Shown: positions 17,622-26,064 of the stretch, piece after piece
How the letters are laid out: the number at the start of each line of letters is the position of its first letter
Position numbering within the stretch: the first letter of the stretch is position 1
Source: an uncultured Prevotellaceae bacterium
Lineage (GTDB): Bacteria > Bacteroidota > Bacteroidia > Bacteroidales > Bacteroidaceae
Direction of reading: 5' to 3'
Assembly: GCA_902776475.1 (NCBI GenBank)
Contig: CACYQD010000014.1
Coordinates: 1 to 64,000, forward strand
DNA length: 64,000 bases
Position numbers and translations under genes: made by a program
Notes under the pieces: model-generated
What the model was told of the DNA's origin: nothing
Seen by the model: only the letters and a program-made list of their open reading frames with translations
The model's database searches: none

Positions 17622-19118
17622 ATGAAAATCAACAGAATATTCGGGGCGTTGCTGCTCGCTGTGTCGATGGTTGGCTTCCAGGCCTGTTCCGACGTGGAGA
17701 ATCCCGTCGTCGATACCGGATTGCGCACGGGCAATGCGTCGAAAATAGAAATCTATAGAGATTCTGTGCCTGTGAATGACCTCATCTTCTCCATCGGCAA
17801 GGGCAATGCCGTCCTCGGCATCCTGGCCGACGGCAACTGGACGGCAGAACTGGCCGACTCGTCATGGTGTAAACTGGTGGTTCATGCCGGTTATGGCTAC
17901 ACCAACAAGAAGTCATACACCAAGATCGAGGTGACGAAGAACGAGGGCAATGAGCGCGCCACGACACTTACCGTGAGGTCGGGCAGCATCACCAAGAACG
18001 TCACGATCACCCAAAAGGGTATCGGCACTGATCCCAACGACCCGTTCATGAGTTCTTTCACCTTTGTCGAGAAACTCGGCTTCGGTTATAACCTCGGTAA
18101 CACCCTGGAGTCGAATCATGACATCACCAATTCTGAAGTGCTGAAATGGTTTAATCCAGAGACCGTCTATGACTGGGAGACCTGCTGGGGACAGCCCGTC
18201 ACCACTCCCGAGATCATCAATGCCATCGCAGCCCGTGGGTTCAATGTCATCCGCGTGCCGGTGACCTGGTTCCCCCACATGGATGCCGACGGCAATGTGG
18301 AGACCGCATGGATGAACCGTGTGCAGGAGGTGGTGGATATGGTGCTCAACGCCGGGTGCTACTGCATCCTCAATGTGCATCATGACGCCAGCGAATTCGA
18401 TGCCAGCCGTGGCGACGGTGCTCACTGGCTGGTGGCCGATGTGGAGCAGTATCCCGTTGTCAGCGCGAAGTTCAAGAAACTCTGGACACAGATCGCCGAC
18501 CGCTTCAAGGCTTATGACGACCGTCTGGTCTTCGAGGCTGTCAATGAGATCCTGAGCGCCAAGGGTGAGTGGGGCGACCCCGCCGATCCCACCTGCTATG
18601 ATGCCCTCAACAAACTGGAGCAGGACTTTGTGGATGTCGTGCGTGCCACGGGTGGCAACAATGAGTACCGCAACCTCCTCATCAATCCCTACGGCGCAGG
18701 CAGTTCTCCTGCCAAACTCGCTGGTATGCAACTCCCCAACGACAAGCATCCCAACCACCTGTTCTGTTCCATCCACAGCTACGACCCCTACTGGTTCTGC
18801 AACGATGGCGGCGGCATCGGCAGCGATGACGAGAAGTATTTCATCTACATCTTCGACGAGACTTGCAAACAGGAGATCGATGATATCTTCGCAAGAGTGG
18901 ACAAACGCTTTGGCTCAGACTTCGGCGTGCCCTACATCTTCGGTGAGTTTGCCGCAGGAGGCACCCATGTCGCCATGGGCGAGCGCGTGAAGTATGCGCA
19001 GTACATGAGGCAGAAGTTTGCGCAATACAATACCACCGGACTGTGGTGGATGGGCCTGATGGACCGCAAGACCATGGAGTGGTATGAGTCAGACATCGTC
19101 GATGCTCTCTTGAAGTGA
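17622..19118 (+). CDS. GH5 endo-glycanase with BACON domain, lipoprotein
   Basis: 498 residues. The lipoprotein signal AVSMVGFQACSDVEN is followed by a BACON-type Ig-like domain (about 45-130; NWTAELADSSWCKLVV, then ATTLTVRSGSITKNVTITQK). The GH5 catalytic domain runs from about 145 to the end. It opens with GFGYNLGNTLES, has the acid/base in FEAVNEIL (Glu309) and the nucleophile in IFGEFAAGG (Glu442), and ends with a WWMG strand. The motifs resemble GH5 subfamily 4 (endoglucanases, xyloglucanases, glucomannanases) more than subfamily 7. It is probably anchored on the cell surface and makes the first cuts in glucomannan or a mixed-linkage polymer. It is the last gene before a strong terminator. 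Confidence 0.85.
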   Translation: MKINRIFGALLLAVSMVGFQACSDVENPVVDTGLRTGNASKIEIYRDSVPVNDLIFSIGKGNAVLGILADGNWTAELADSSWCKLVVHAGYGYTNKKSYTKIEVTKNEGNERATTLTVRSGSITKNVTITQKGIGTDPNDPFMSSFTFVEKLGFGYNLGNTLESNHDITNSEVLKWFNPETVYDWETCWGQPVTTPEIINAIAARGFNVIRVPVTWFPHMDADGNVETAWMNRVQEVVDMVLNAGCYCILNVHHDASEFDASRGDGAHWLVADVEQYPVVSAKFKKLWTQIADRFKAYDDRLVFEAVNEILSAKGEWGDPADPTCYDALNKLEQDFVDVVRATGGNNEYRNLLINPYGAGSSPAKLAGMQLPNDKHPNHLFCSIHSYDPYWFCNDGGGIGSDDEKYFIYIFDETCKQEIDDIFARVDKRFGSDFGVPYIFGEFAAGGTHVAMGERVKYAQYMRQKFAQYNTTGLWWMGLMDRKTMEWYESDIVDALLK

Positions 19119-19175
19119 TAAAAGGGCGGACAGGGTGGGGGCCTGCCCCTGCGAATCCGCCTCACAGTCAAAACT

Positions 19176-19247
19176 AAAGGCGAGTCAGCCAACAGCAAAT
19201 CAAGGACTTTGGTCGTCCTGTTGCTGAGGCTGACTCGCCTTTTTTTT
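19176..19247 (+). terminator. Strong terminator inside the mannan locus
   Basis: A long stem, AAGGCGAGTCAGCC pairing with GGCTGACTCGCCTT, encloses a second stem (CAACAGCAA with TTGCTG nearby) and is followed by eight T residues. It separates the susCD-GH5 transcript from the mannanase-transporter transcript. Confidence 0.85.
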
Positions 19248-19299
19248 GAGTTAGTGGCATTTTAGATGAATTGTATCAAACAAAGTTATCAAAGTATTA

Positions 19300-19328
19300 T
19301 TGTCTTTGTGTTTTTTTTACTTATTTTG
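19300..19328 (+). promoter_or_regulatory. Probable promoter of the mannanase operon
   Basis: TTG at 19300-19302 and TTATTTTG at 19321-19328 followed by CACC; the spacing of 18 bp is slightly short. It lies 25 bases before the 19354 start and after the terminator. Confidence 0.45.
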
Positions 19329-19353
19329 CACCATATTTTAAACCTATAACGAT

Positions 19354-20706
19354 ATGAGATTATTGATCACCTTGATGGCCATGATATTCGCGCTGTCCGC
19401 TTGCCAAGAAAAAGAAGAGACTTCCCCGTTTGTCAAAGTCAGCGACGGCCATTTCGTGCGCAATGGTAAACCTTATTATTATGTGGGTACCAATTTCTGG
19501 TATGGCGCCATCCTCGGCAGCGAGGGACAGGGCGGTGACCGTGACCGGCTGTGCCGTGAACTCGACCAGATGAAGGCCATGGGCATCGACAACCTGCGCG
19601 TGCTGGTGGGCAGTGATGGCGAGCGCGGCGTCACCACCAAGGTGGAACCGACGCTTCAGGTGTCGCCGGGGGTCTATAATGATACAATCCTTGCCGGACT
19701 TGACTTCCTCCTGCAGGAAATGGGGAAGCGTGAGATGGTGGCTGTGCTCTATCTCAACAACGCCTGGGAATGGAGCGGAGGCTATGGCTTCTATCTTGAA
19801 CATGCCGGAGCAGGCAAGGCACCCCGGCCCAATGAGGACGGATATGAGGCCTACATGAATTTCGTGGCGCAATTCGCGTCCAACGAGAAGGCTCACCAAT
19901 TGTTTTATGACTATGTCAAGTTCATCCTCGGCCGCACCAACCGGTACACGGGCGTGAAGTATGTCGATGATCCGGCCATCATGTCATGGCAAATCGGCAA
20001 CGAGCCCCGCGCATTCAGCAAGGAGGCCCTGCCCGATTTCGAGAAGTGGCTGGCTGAGGCTGCCGCCCTGATCCGTAGCCTTGACCCCAACCACCTGATT
20101 TCTGTCGGCAGCGAGGGAGCCTGGGGATGTGAGGGAGACTACAAAGTCTATGAGCGTATCTGTTCAGATCAGAACATCGACTACTGCAACGTGCACCTGT
20201 GGCCTTATAACTGGTCGTGGGCAAGACCCGACCATTTGGTGGAGGACCTCGAGGTGAGTTGCCAGAAGACCAAGGAGTATATCGACAAACATCTTGAGAT
20301 CTGTGCCCGACTGCAAAAGCCCCTCGTGATGGAAGAGTTCGGCTATCCGCGCGACGGATTCAAGTTCTCAAAAGACACCACGACGGAGGGCCGTGACGGC
20401 TATTTCCGTTTCGTTTTCTCCCTTGTCGGCGACAATACCGAGAAAGGTCGAGAGAATGCGGGAGGTATGTTTGGCTTGCTCTCCCATCAAGACGGAAACG
20501 GCGGCTATTTCGCCGGATGCAATTTCTGGGGATGGGGCGGCTTCGCCGAACCGCAGCATGAGCAGTGGCAGGTGGGCGACGACTACACCGGTGACCCGGC
20601 TCAGGAGGCACAGGGCCTCAATTCGGTCTTCTCCACCGACACCTCCACGCTGATGGTTATCAAGGCCGAGGTGGACCGCATATCAAAGATCGGACAGAAA
20701 AATTAA
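19354..20706 (+). CDS. GH5 subfamily 7-like endo-beta-1,4-mannanase, lipoprotein
   Basis: 450 residues. A lipoprotein signal (LMAMIFALSACQEKEE, Cys at about residue 17) precedes a single GH5 domain. Subfamily 7 mannanase features are visible: the opening VRNGKPYYYVGTNFWYGAIL, the DNLRVLVG strand, the acid/base in SWQIGNEPR (Glu217) and the nucleophile in VMEEFGYPRD (Glu328). Trp-rich loops (LYLNNAWEWSGGY, HLWPYNWSWARP) line the cleft. The enzyme cleaves internal beta-1,4-mannosidic bonds at the cell surface or in the periplasm. It is first in a tight five-gene operon (gaps of 24-57 bases) with CE7, GH26, GH130 and a transporter, which strongly supports the mannan assignment. Confidence 0.9.
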   Translation: MRLLITLMAMIFALSACQEKEETSPFVKVSDGHFVRNGKPYYYVGTNFWYGAILGSEGQGGDRDRLCRELDQMKAMGIDNLRVLVGSDGERGVTTKVEPTLQVSPGVYNDTILAGLDFLLQEMGKREMVAVLYLNNAWEWSGGYGFYLEHAGAGKAPRPNEDGYEAYMNFVAQFASNEKAHQLFYDYVKFILGRTNRYTGVKYVDDPAIMSWQIGNEPRAFSKEALPDFEKWLAEAAALIRSLDPNHLISVGSEGAWGCEGDYKVYERICSDQNIDYCNVHLWPYNWSWARPDHLVEDLEVSCQKTKEYIDKHLEICARLQKPLVMEEFGYPRDGFKFSKDTTTEGRDGYFRFVFSLVGDNTEKGRENAGGMFGLLSHQDGNGGYFAGCNFWGWGGFAEPQHEQWQVGDDYTGDPAQEAQGLNSVFSTDTSTLMVIKAEVDRISKIGQKN

Positions 20707-20730
20707 ACTCACCAATCCATAGTACGTCTT

Positions 20731-22011
20731 ATGAAAAAGTGGTTTTCCTTTTTGTTCCTGCTGTGCAGCATGCTGCCTGCGATGGGACAGATCATCGGCA
20801 AGAATATTGTCGTTGAGGTCACTCCCGACCACAAGGACTGGAATTATAAAATAGGTGAGAAAGCCCAATTCACGGTTCAGGTGCTCCGCTCGGGAACGCT
20901 TCTCGATGGCGTGACGGTGGATTATGAGGCCGGACCGGTGATGTATCCTGATGTGAGGAAACAGGGCGTCGTGCTCAAGGACGGTTCGATGAAGTGGACC
21001 GGGCAGATGAAGACTCCGGGTTTCTACCGTCTGAAAGTGACGGCCCACGTCAATGGAAAGGATTATGTGGGGTTGTGCACCGCTGGTTTCTCTCCGGAGA
21101 AATTGGAGCCGGCCACGAAATGTCCGGCAGACTTCGATGCCTTCTGGGAGCGTGCGTTGAATGACGCCCGACAGAATGCCCTCGACCCCCATGTCACGCT
21201 CCTGCCGGAGCGCTGCACCGAGACGGTCAACGTCTATGAGGTGAGTTTCGTCAACAACCGGCCTGGGAGCCGTATCTATGGCATCTTGACCAAGCCCGTG
21301 AAGCCAGGCAAGTATCCTGCCCTGCTGAGGGTGCCGGGTGCCGGCGTCCGTCCCTATTCGGGCGATGTGTGGACGGCCTCGCAAGGAGCCATCGTCCTCG
21401 AGATCGGCATCCATGGCATCCCGGTCACCATGCCGCAGTCTGTGTATGAGGACATCCGTCAGGCAGCCCTCGACGGCTATTGGGAGTCCAACCTCGACCA
21501 GCCCGACAAGAATTTCTACAAACGGGTGGTGACGGGTGCCGTGCGGTCGGTCGATTACATCGCTTCGCTGCCGGAGTGGAACGGCCGTGAGGTGGGTGTC
21601 ACCGGTTCGTCGCAGGGTGGTTTCCTCTCCCTGGCAGTGGCTGCGCTCGACAAGCGCATCACCTACGTGGCTGCCGTGCATGATGCCATGTGCGACTATG
21701 AGATCGCCTTGCAGCAGAAGGCCTGCGGGTGGCCGCATTATTTCTATCAGGTGAAGAACCCTGACATGAAGAAGGTGGAGGGCGCCCGCTATTATGACGG
21801 GGTGAACTTCGCCCGCCGCATCACCTGTCCTGGATGGTATTCCTTTGGCTATAATGACGAGGTGGTGCCTCCGTCGTCGGCCTACTCGGTCTATAACATC
21901 GTGACAGCCCCCAAGACCCTGAGCCTCTATCAGAAGACAGGACATTTCTGGTATCAGGAACAGTGGGATGAATGGGAGGAGTGGCTCTTACAGCAGATGC
22001 GGCTCAGATGA
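20731..22011 (+). CDS. CE7-family acetyl esterase
   Basis: 426 residues with signal peptide MKKWFSFLFLLCSMLPAMGQ. An N-terminal beta-domain of about 100 residues (YKIGEKAQFTVQVLRSG) precedes an alpha/beta-hydrolase of the acetyl-xylan esterase/cephalosporin-C deacetylase family. Visible features are CPADFDAFWERAL at its start, nucleophile Ser294 in VTGSSQGGFLS, the Asp in SFGYNDEVVPPSS and the His in KTGHFWYQEQW. The family removes O-acetyl groups from short sugars. Its position between a GH5 and a GH26 mannanase suggests it deacetylates manno-oligosaccharides in the periplasm, although CE7 enzymes are best known on xylo-oligosaccharides and cephalosporin C. It starts 24 bases after the mannanase. 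Confidence 0.85.
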   Translation: MKKWFSFLFLLCSMLPAMGQIIGKNIVVEVTPDHKDWNYKIGEKAQFTVQVLRSGTLLDGVTVDYEAGPVMYPDVRKQGVVLKDGSMKWTGQMKTPGFYRLKVTAHVNGKDYVGLCTAGFSPEKLEPATKCPADFDAFWERALNDARQNALDPHVTLLPERCTETVNVYEVSFVNNRPGSRIYGILTKPVKPGKYPALLRVPGAGVRPYSGDVWTASQGAIVLEIGIHGIPVTMPQSVYEDIRQAALDGYWESNLDQPDKNFYKRVVTGAVRSVDYIASLPEWNGREVGVTGSSQGGFLSLAVAALDKRITYVAAVHDAMCDYEIALQQKACGWPHYFYQVKNPDMKKVEGARYYDGVNFARRITCPGWYSFGYNDEVVPPSSAYSVYNIVTAPKTLSLYQKTGHFWYQEQWDEWEEWLLQQMRLR

Positions 22012-22068
22012 CCCCTCCGCAGTGATTTCAGGAATTGAAGTACAACCATCGGAAAACATATTCAGAAA

Positions 22069-23151
22069 ATGAAAAAAATCGTTTGGCTTGCCATGGCAGC
22101 AGTAATGGTGATAGCTTGCGCTACCACATCCAATGAGACAGAGAAGACCGGAGCAGAGCAGCTCCTGTCGCGTATGCAGGAACTTCAGAAGAAGGGCTAC
22201 ATGTACGGACACCAGGACGACACCTTCTATGGCCTCTCCTGGGAATGGGACCAGGACAAGAGCGATATCTATGATGTCGTGGGCGACTATCCCGCCGTGA
22301 TGGGCTTCGACCTCGGCGGCATCGAGATGGGTGATGCCAAGAACCTCGACAGCGTCCCCTTCGACCGCATCCGCGAGGAACTTGTGAAGCATTATGAGCG
22401 GGGCGGCATCGTCACGGTGAGCTGGCATCCGCGCAATCCCGTCACCGGCGGCAACGCCTGGGATGTCAACGATACAACGGTGGTCAACCAGATCCTCAAC
22501 AACGACAGCGTCAAGGCCAAGTTTGCCACATGGATGGGGCGCGTCGGCGATTTCCTCAAATCCTTGAAGACGGCAGACGGCGTCAAGGTGCCGGTCATCT
22601 TCCGTCCGTGGCATGAGAACAACGGTTCCTGGTTCTGGTGGGGTCAAAAACTGTGCACTGACGAGGAGTACCTCGGATTGTGGAATACCTTGCAGGATTA
22701 TCTCAACAAGGAAGGACTCGACAACCTGTTGTGGAGCTATTCGCCCAACCTCGACGGAGGATGGACGGAGGAGCGCTTCATCAAGCGTTATCCCGGCAAC
22801 GACCGGGTGGCCCTTATCGGTGAGGATGCCTATCAGTGGGGCACGGAAGAGGATTTCGTCAAGCAGCTCACGGCCGACCTTGACTTCCTGAAAGAATTCT
22901 CTGCCAAAAACGGCAAGCTGATGGCCATGACGGAGTGCGGTTACAAGAACATTCCCGACTCCACCTGGTGGACACGGGTGCTGAAGCCTGTCATGGACAA
23001 ATATCCCATCTGCTATTTCCACACATGGCGCAATTACTCCAAGGAGTATTTCGCTCCCGATCCTCAGCAGCAGAGTGCCGCGGATTTCAAGAAACTCTAT
23101 GAGGCTGACAACACATTGTTTCTGAAGGACATCATCTCCAAAGAGAAATAG
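22069..23151 (+). CDS. GH26 beta-mannanase, lipoprotein
   Basis: 360 residues. The lipoprotein signal AAVMVIACATTSNE has its Cys near residue 17. The GH26 domain fills the rest: GYMYGHQDDTFYG, the VSWHPRNPVTGG strand, acid/base Glu183 in RPWHENNGSWFWWG and nucleophile Glu289 in MAMTECGYKN. This is the compact form found beside GH130 in Bacteroides and Prevotella, where such enzymes release mannobiose from chain ends or oligosaccharides. It lies 57 bases after CE7 and 41 before GH130, matching the known GH26-GH130-transporter unit of the mannan pathway. Confidence 0.93.
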   Translation: MKKIVWLAMAAVMVIACATTSNETEKTGAEQLLSRMQELQKKGYMYGHQDDTFYGLSWEWDQDKSDIYDVVGDYPAVMGFDLGGIEMGDAKNLDSVPFDRIREELVKHYERGGIVTVSWHPRNPVTGGNAWDVNDTTVVNQILNNDSVKAKFATWMGRVGDFLKSLKTADGVKVPVIFRPWHENNGSWFWWGQKLCTDEEYLGLWNTLQDYLNKEGLDNLLWSYSPNLDGGWTEERFIKRYPGNDRVALIGEDAYQWGTEEDFVKQLTADLDFLKEFSAKNGKLMAMTECGYKNIPDSTWWTRVLKPVMDKYPICYFHTWRNYSKEYFAPDPQQQSAADFKKLYEADNTLFLKDIISKEK

Positions 23152-23192
23152 AATCCATCAATCATAGGTAATTAATTGATAGTACAAGAGAT

Positions 23193-24359
23193 ATGACTGA
23201 TTTTGAACAGAAATTAGAGGCTTTGAAAGCCCATCATGAACAATTGCTTCGTATGCCCAATCAACCCCAGGAGTGGGGGAATGGCATCTATACCAAGTAC
23301 AAGAATCCGATTGTCACCGCAGAACATACACCACTGGAGTGGCGCTATGACTTCAATGAGAAGGATAACCCCTATCTCATGCAGCGGATCATGATGAACG
23401 CCACGCTCAACAGCGGAGCCATCAAGTGGAAGGGGAAATATGTCATCGTCGTCCGTGTGGAAGGCGCCGACCGCAAGTCGTTCTTCGCCGTGGCGGAAAG
23501 TCCCAACGGCATCGACAACTTCAGGTTCTGGGACGAGCCCGTCACCATGCCCGATGACCTCATCCCGGCTACCAACATCTATGACATGCGGATCACGCAG
23601 CATGAGGACGGATGGATCTATGGCGTCTTCTGCGCCGAGCGGCACGACGACTCCCAGCCCGGAGACCTGTCGGCGGCCACGGCTACGGCAGCCATCGCCC
23701 GCACCAAGGACCTCCTCAAGTGGGAGCGGCTGCCCGACCTGAAGTCGAAGAGCCAGCAGCGCAACGTGGTGCTGCATCCGGAGTTCGTCGACGGCAAATA
23801 TGCCTTCTATACCCGTCCGCAGGATGGCTTCATCGACACTGGTTCGGGCGGCGGCATCGGCTGGGCCTTGGTCGATGACATCACCCATGCCGAGGTCAAG
23901 GAGGAGAAAATCATCAATCCGCGCCACTACCACACCATCATGGAGGTGAAGAACGGCGAGGGCCCGCACCCCATCAAGACCGACCGGGGATGGCTGCACC
24001 TGGCTCATGGCGTGAGAGGCTGCGCCAGCGGACTGCGCTATGTGCTCTATCTGTATATGACGGCTCTCGACGACCCCACAAAGGTCATCGCACAGCCTGG
24101 TGGCTATTTCCTCGTGCCAGAGGGATGGGAATATATCGGCGATGTGATGAATGTGGTCTTCGCCAACGGCTGGATTGCCGATGAAGACGGGAAGGTGTTC
24201 ATCTATTACGCCTCTTCCGACACCCGCATGCATGTGGCCACCTCCACCATAGACCAACTCGTTGACTATTGCATGAACACACCTGAGGATGGTCTGACGA
24301 CTTCGGCCTCGGTGGAGACCATCAAGCGGTTGGTTGCCAAGAACAAGAGTCTAATTTAA
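23193..24359 (+). CDS. GH130 4-O-beta-D-mannosyl-D-glucose phosphorylase
   Basis: 388 residues without a signal peptide, so cytoplasmic. The five-bladed fold of GH130 subfamily 1 is indicated by EWRYDFNEKDNPYLMQRI near the start, the catalytic-Asp strand NIYDMRITQHEDGWIYG with Asp131, the phosphate-binding basic residues around RHYHTIMEVKNGEGPHPIKT and LAHGVRGCASGLRYVLY. Length and the Asp131 position agree with characterised mannosylglucose phosphorylases. The enzyme splits mannosyl-glucose with phosphate to mannose-1-phosphate and glucose, saving ATP. It normally needs a 2-epimerase that converts mannobiose to mannosyl-glucose; none is present in this operon, but glucomannan could yield mannosyl-glucose directly. 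Confidence 0.92.
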   Translation: MTDFEQKLEALKAHHEQLLRMPNQPQEWGNGIYTKYKNPIVTAEHTPLEWRYDFNEKDNPYLMQRIMMNATLNSGAIKWKGKYVIVVRVEGADRKSFFAVAESPNGIDNFRFWDEPVTMPDDLIPATNIYDMRITQHEDGWIYGVFCAERHDDSQPGDLSAATATAAIARTKDLLKWERLPDLKSKSQQRNVVLHPEFVDGKYAFYTRPQDGFIDTGSGGGIGWALVDDITHAEVKEEKIINPRHYHTIMEVKNGEGPHPIKTDRGWLHLAHGVRGCASGLRYVLYLYMTALDDPTKVIAQPGGYFLVPEGWEYIGDVMNVVFANGWIADEDGKVFIYYASSDTRMHVATSTIDQLVDYCMNTPEDGLTTSASVETIKRLVAKNKSLI

Positions 24360-24398
24360 TTATCACTATTCACCATTTACTATTAAACTATCAACCTT

Positions 24399-25742
24399 AT
24401 GGCAAGTTTAAAAGAAAAGATCGGTTATGCACTGGGAGATGCCGCTGCTGGCGGTATTACATGGAAAATCATGTCGATTGCCTTCCCGCTGTTTTTCACC
24501 AATGTCTTCGGACTTACCTTCGCCGATGCAGGCGCGCTGATGCTCATCGCCCGTCTGTTTGATGTCGTCACCGACCCGTTGATGGGCAGTCTGGCCGACC
24601 GCACACAGAGCCGCTGGGGCACCTACAGGCCATGGCTCATCTATGGCGCCATCCCCTTCGGACTGGTTTTCGCCCTGTTGCTCTATACACCTGATTTCGG
24701 TCCGGTGGGCAAGCGGATCTGGGCTTATTCACTCTATCTGCTCATGATGGCTCTCTATACCGCAGTCAACGTGCCTTACGGTTCGCTCCTGGGCGTGATG
24801 ACCGACGATGACAATGAGAAAAACCAGTTCTCCTCCTTCCGTATGGTGGGTGCCTATGCCATGGGTTTCATCACCCTGCTGAGCTTCCCTTACCTGCAGA
24901 AATTCGTGGGAGGAACAGAACAGCATCAGTATGCCGTGCTGGGTGCTTTCTTCGGCGCCATCGCAGCCGTGGGAACACTGGCCTGCGGCTTGCTCACCAA
25001 GGAACGGCTGAAACCCGTACGCGCGGAGAAATTCACTTTCCGTCCGTTTATAGACTTGTTCAAGAACAAGCCTTGGATTTACTTGACACTGATCGGTATC
25101 TGCACCAATTTCTTCAACGGTTTCCGCTACGCCGTGGCGGGATACTTGTTTGAGTATTGCCTGCATGGCAATGTCACGGTGAGTGGACTGATCATCAACT
25201 TTACGGTGTTTATGACCTTCGGAGAACTGACCTGTATGATTTTCGGTGGTGTCTCGCCCAAGTTCACGGAGTGGGTGGGCTCGAAACGGAAGGCTTTCAT
25301 GTGGGCGGCTGTCATCTGCCTGGTCTTCTCCATCGGTTTCTTCTTCATACCCATGGATCCGGCCTACATCTGGGTGATGGTGGCTGTCGTGATCCTCACC
25401 TCTGTCGGCATCGGTCTCTATTCGCCGCTGCTGTGGTCGATGTATGCCGATGTGGCTGACTATGCCACAGAGAAGAACGGCACCTCTTCCACGGGCCTGA
25501 TCTTCTCTTCCGGTACTATGGCACAGAAGTTCGGCACCGCCATCTCCGGCTCTCTGGTAGCCCTCTTCCTGGGACTTGCCGGAGCCAGCATGATCACTGA
25601 TGAGATGGGCAATACCGTCGTCGATCCGGCCTCCATCACCGACTCTGTGCTCAACATGGTATGGATGCTCTTCTCTATCTTGCCGGCAGTGATTGCCCTG
25701 CTGATCATCATATTGACCTATTTGTATCCCATCAAGAAATAA
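24399..25742 (+). CDS. GPH-family sugar:cation symporter
   Basis: 447 residues, about twelve hydrophobic segments, and no cleavable signal. The N-terminus (KIGYALGDAAAGGITWKIMS) and the loop FDVVTDPLMGSLADRTQSRWGTYRPWL carry the classic glycoside-pentoside-hexuronide (MelB-like) signature. It sits in the inner membrane and in this operon most likely carries mannobiose or mannosyl-glucose from periplasm to cytoplasm for GH130. It is the last gene of the mannanase operon, 39 bases after GH130, and faces the convergent hybrid two-component gene across a shared terminator. Confidence 0.9.
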   Translation: MASLKEKIGYALGDAAAGGITWKIMSIAFPLFFTNVFGLTFADAGALMLIARLFDVVTDPLMGSLADRTQSRWGTYRPWLIYGAIPFGLVFALLLYTPDFGPVGKRIWAYSLYLLMMALYTAVNVPYGSLLGVMTDDDNEKNQFSSFRMVGAYAMGFITLLSFPYLQKFVGGTEQHQYAVLGAFFGAIAAVGTLACGLLTKERLKPVRAEKFTFRPFIDLFKNKPWIYLTLIGICTNFFNGFRYAVAGYLFEYCLHGNVTVSGLIINFTVFMTFGELTCMIFGGVSPKFTEWVGSKRKAFMWAAVICLVFSIGFFFIPMDPAYIWVMVAVVILTSVGIGLYSPLLWSMYADVADYATEKNGTSSTGLIFSSGTMAQKFGTAISGSLVALFLGLAGASMITDEMGNTVVDPASITDSVLNMVWMLFSILPAVIALLIIILTYLYPIKK

Positions 25743-25765
25743 AATCTGTCGGAAAGACATGGCAT

Positions 25766-25816
25766 CTTGAAGCATGAAAAACAGGATGTTCTGGAGAGAA
25801 CATCCTGTGCTTCAAG
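25766..25816 (-). terminator. Bidirectional hairpin terminator between converging operons
   Basis: CAGGATGTTCT-GGAG-AGAACATCCTG forms a perfect 11-bp stem, extended by CTTGAAGCA/TGCTTCAAG outside an A-rich bulge. On the minus strand the inner stem is followed by TTTTTC, serving the hybrid sensor gene; on the plus strand it ends the transporter transcript without a clear T-run. Confidence 0.7.
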
Positions 25817-26064
25817 GGCAAAAGGTTGTTTAACCGTGAAATTCGGTTGATTCTGTGGGTGTATCAACGGTCACGGCATGTTCGTGCCTGATGCGCAGAA
25901 AGGCATTTTCAATGCCTGCATCCTCTGGCCATTCACAGCAGCTTACGGGGTGCTGTGAAAACCGGAATAAATGGAGATGACGAAACGTAGCAAACGTTGC
26001 CTCATCATCCAATATATTGACCAGAGCGTGGCGGGGTGTCCGGGAGTGTTGAAGCCCATGGAAT
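25817..26064. other. Spacer without a recognisable gene
   Basis: Between the shared terminator and the stop of the hybrid sensor. A 60-codon minus-strand frame (25830-26012) has no recognisable motif and no start context. The sequence has coding-like composition and could be a worn remnant, but I cannot identify it. Confidence 0.4.

Noticed and set aside
20683-21945. 420-codon minus-strand open frame
   Set aside because: Antisense to the CE7 esterase with its complete catalytic triad.
25830-26012. 60-codon minus-strand frame after the hybrid sensor
   Set aside because: No recognisable motif, start context or conserved partner; kept only as unexplained spacer.
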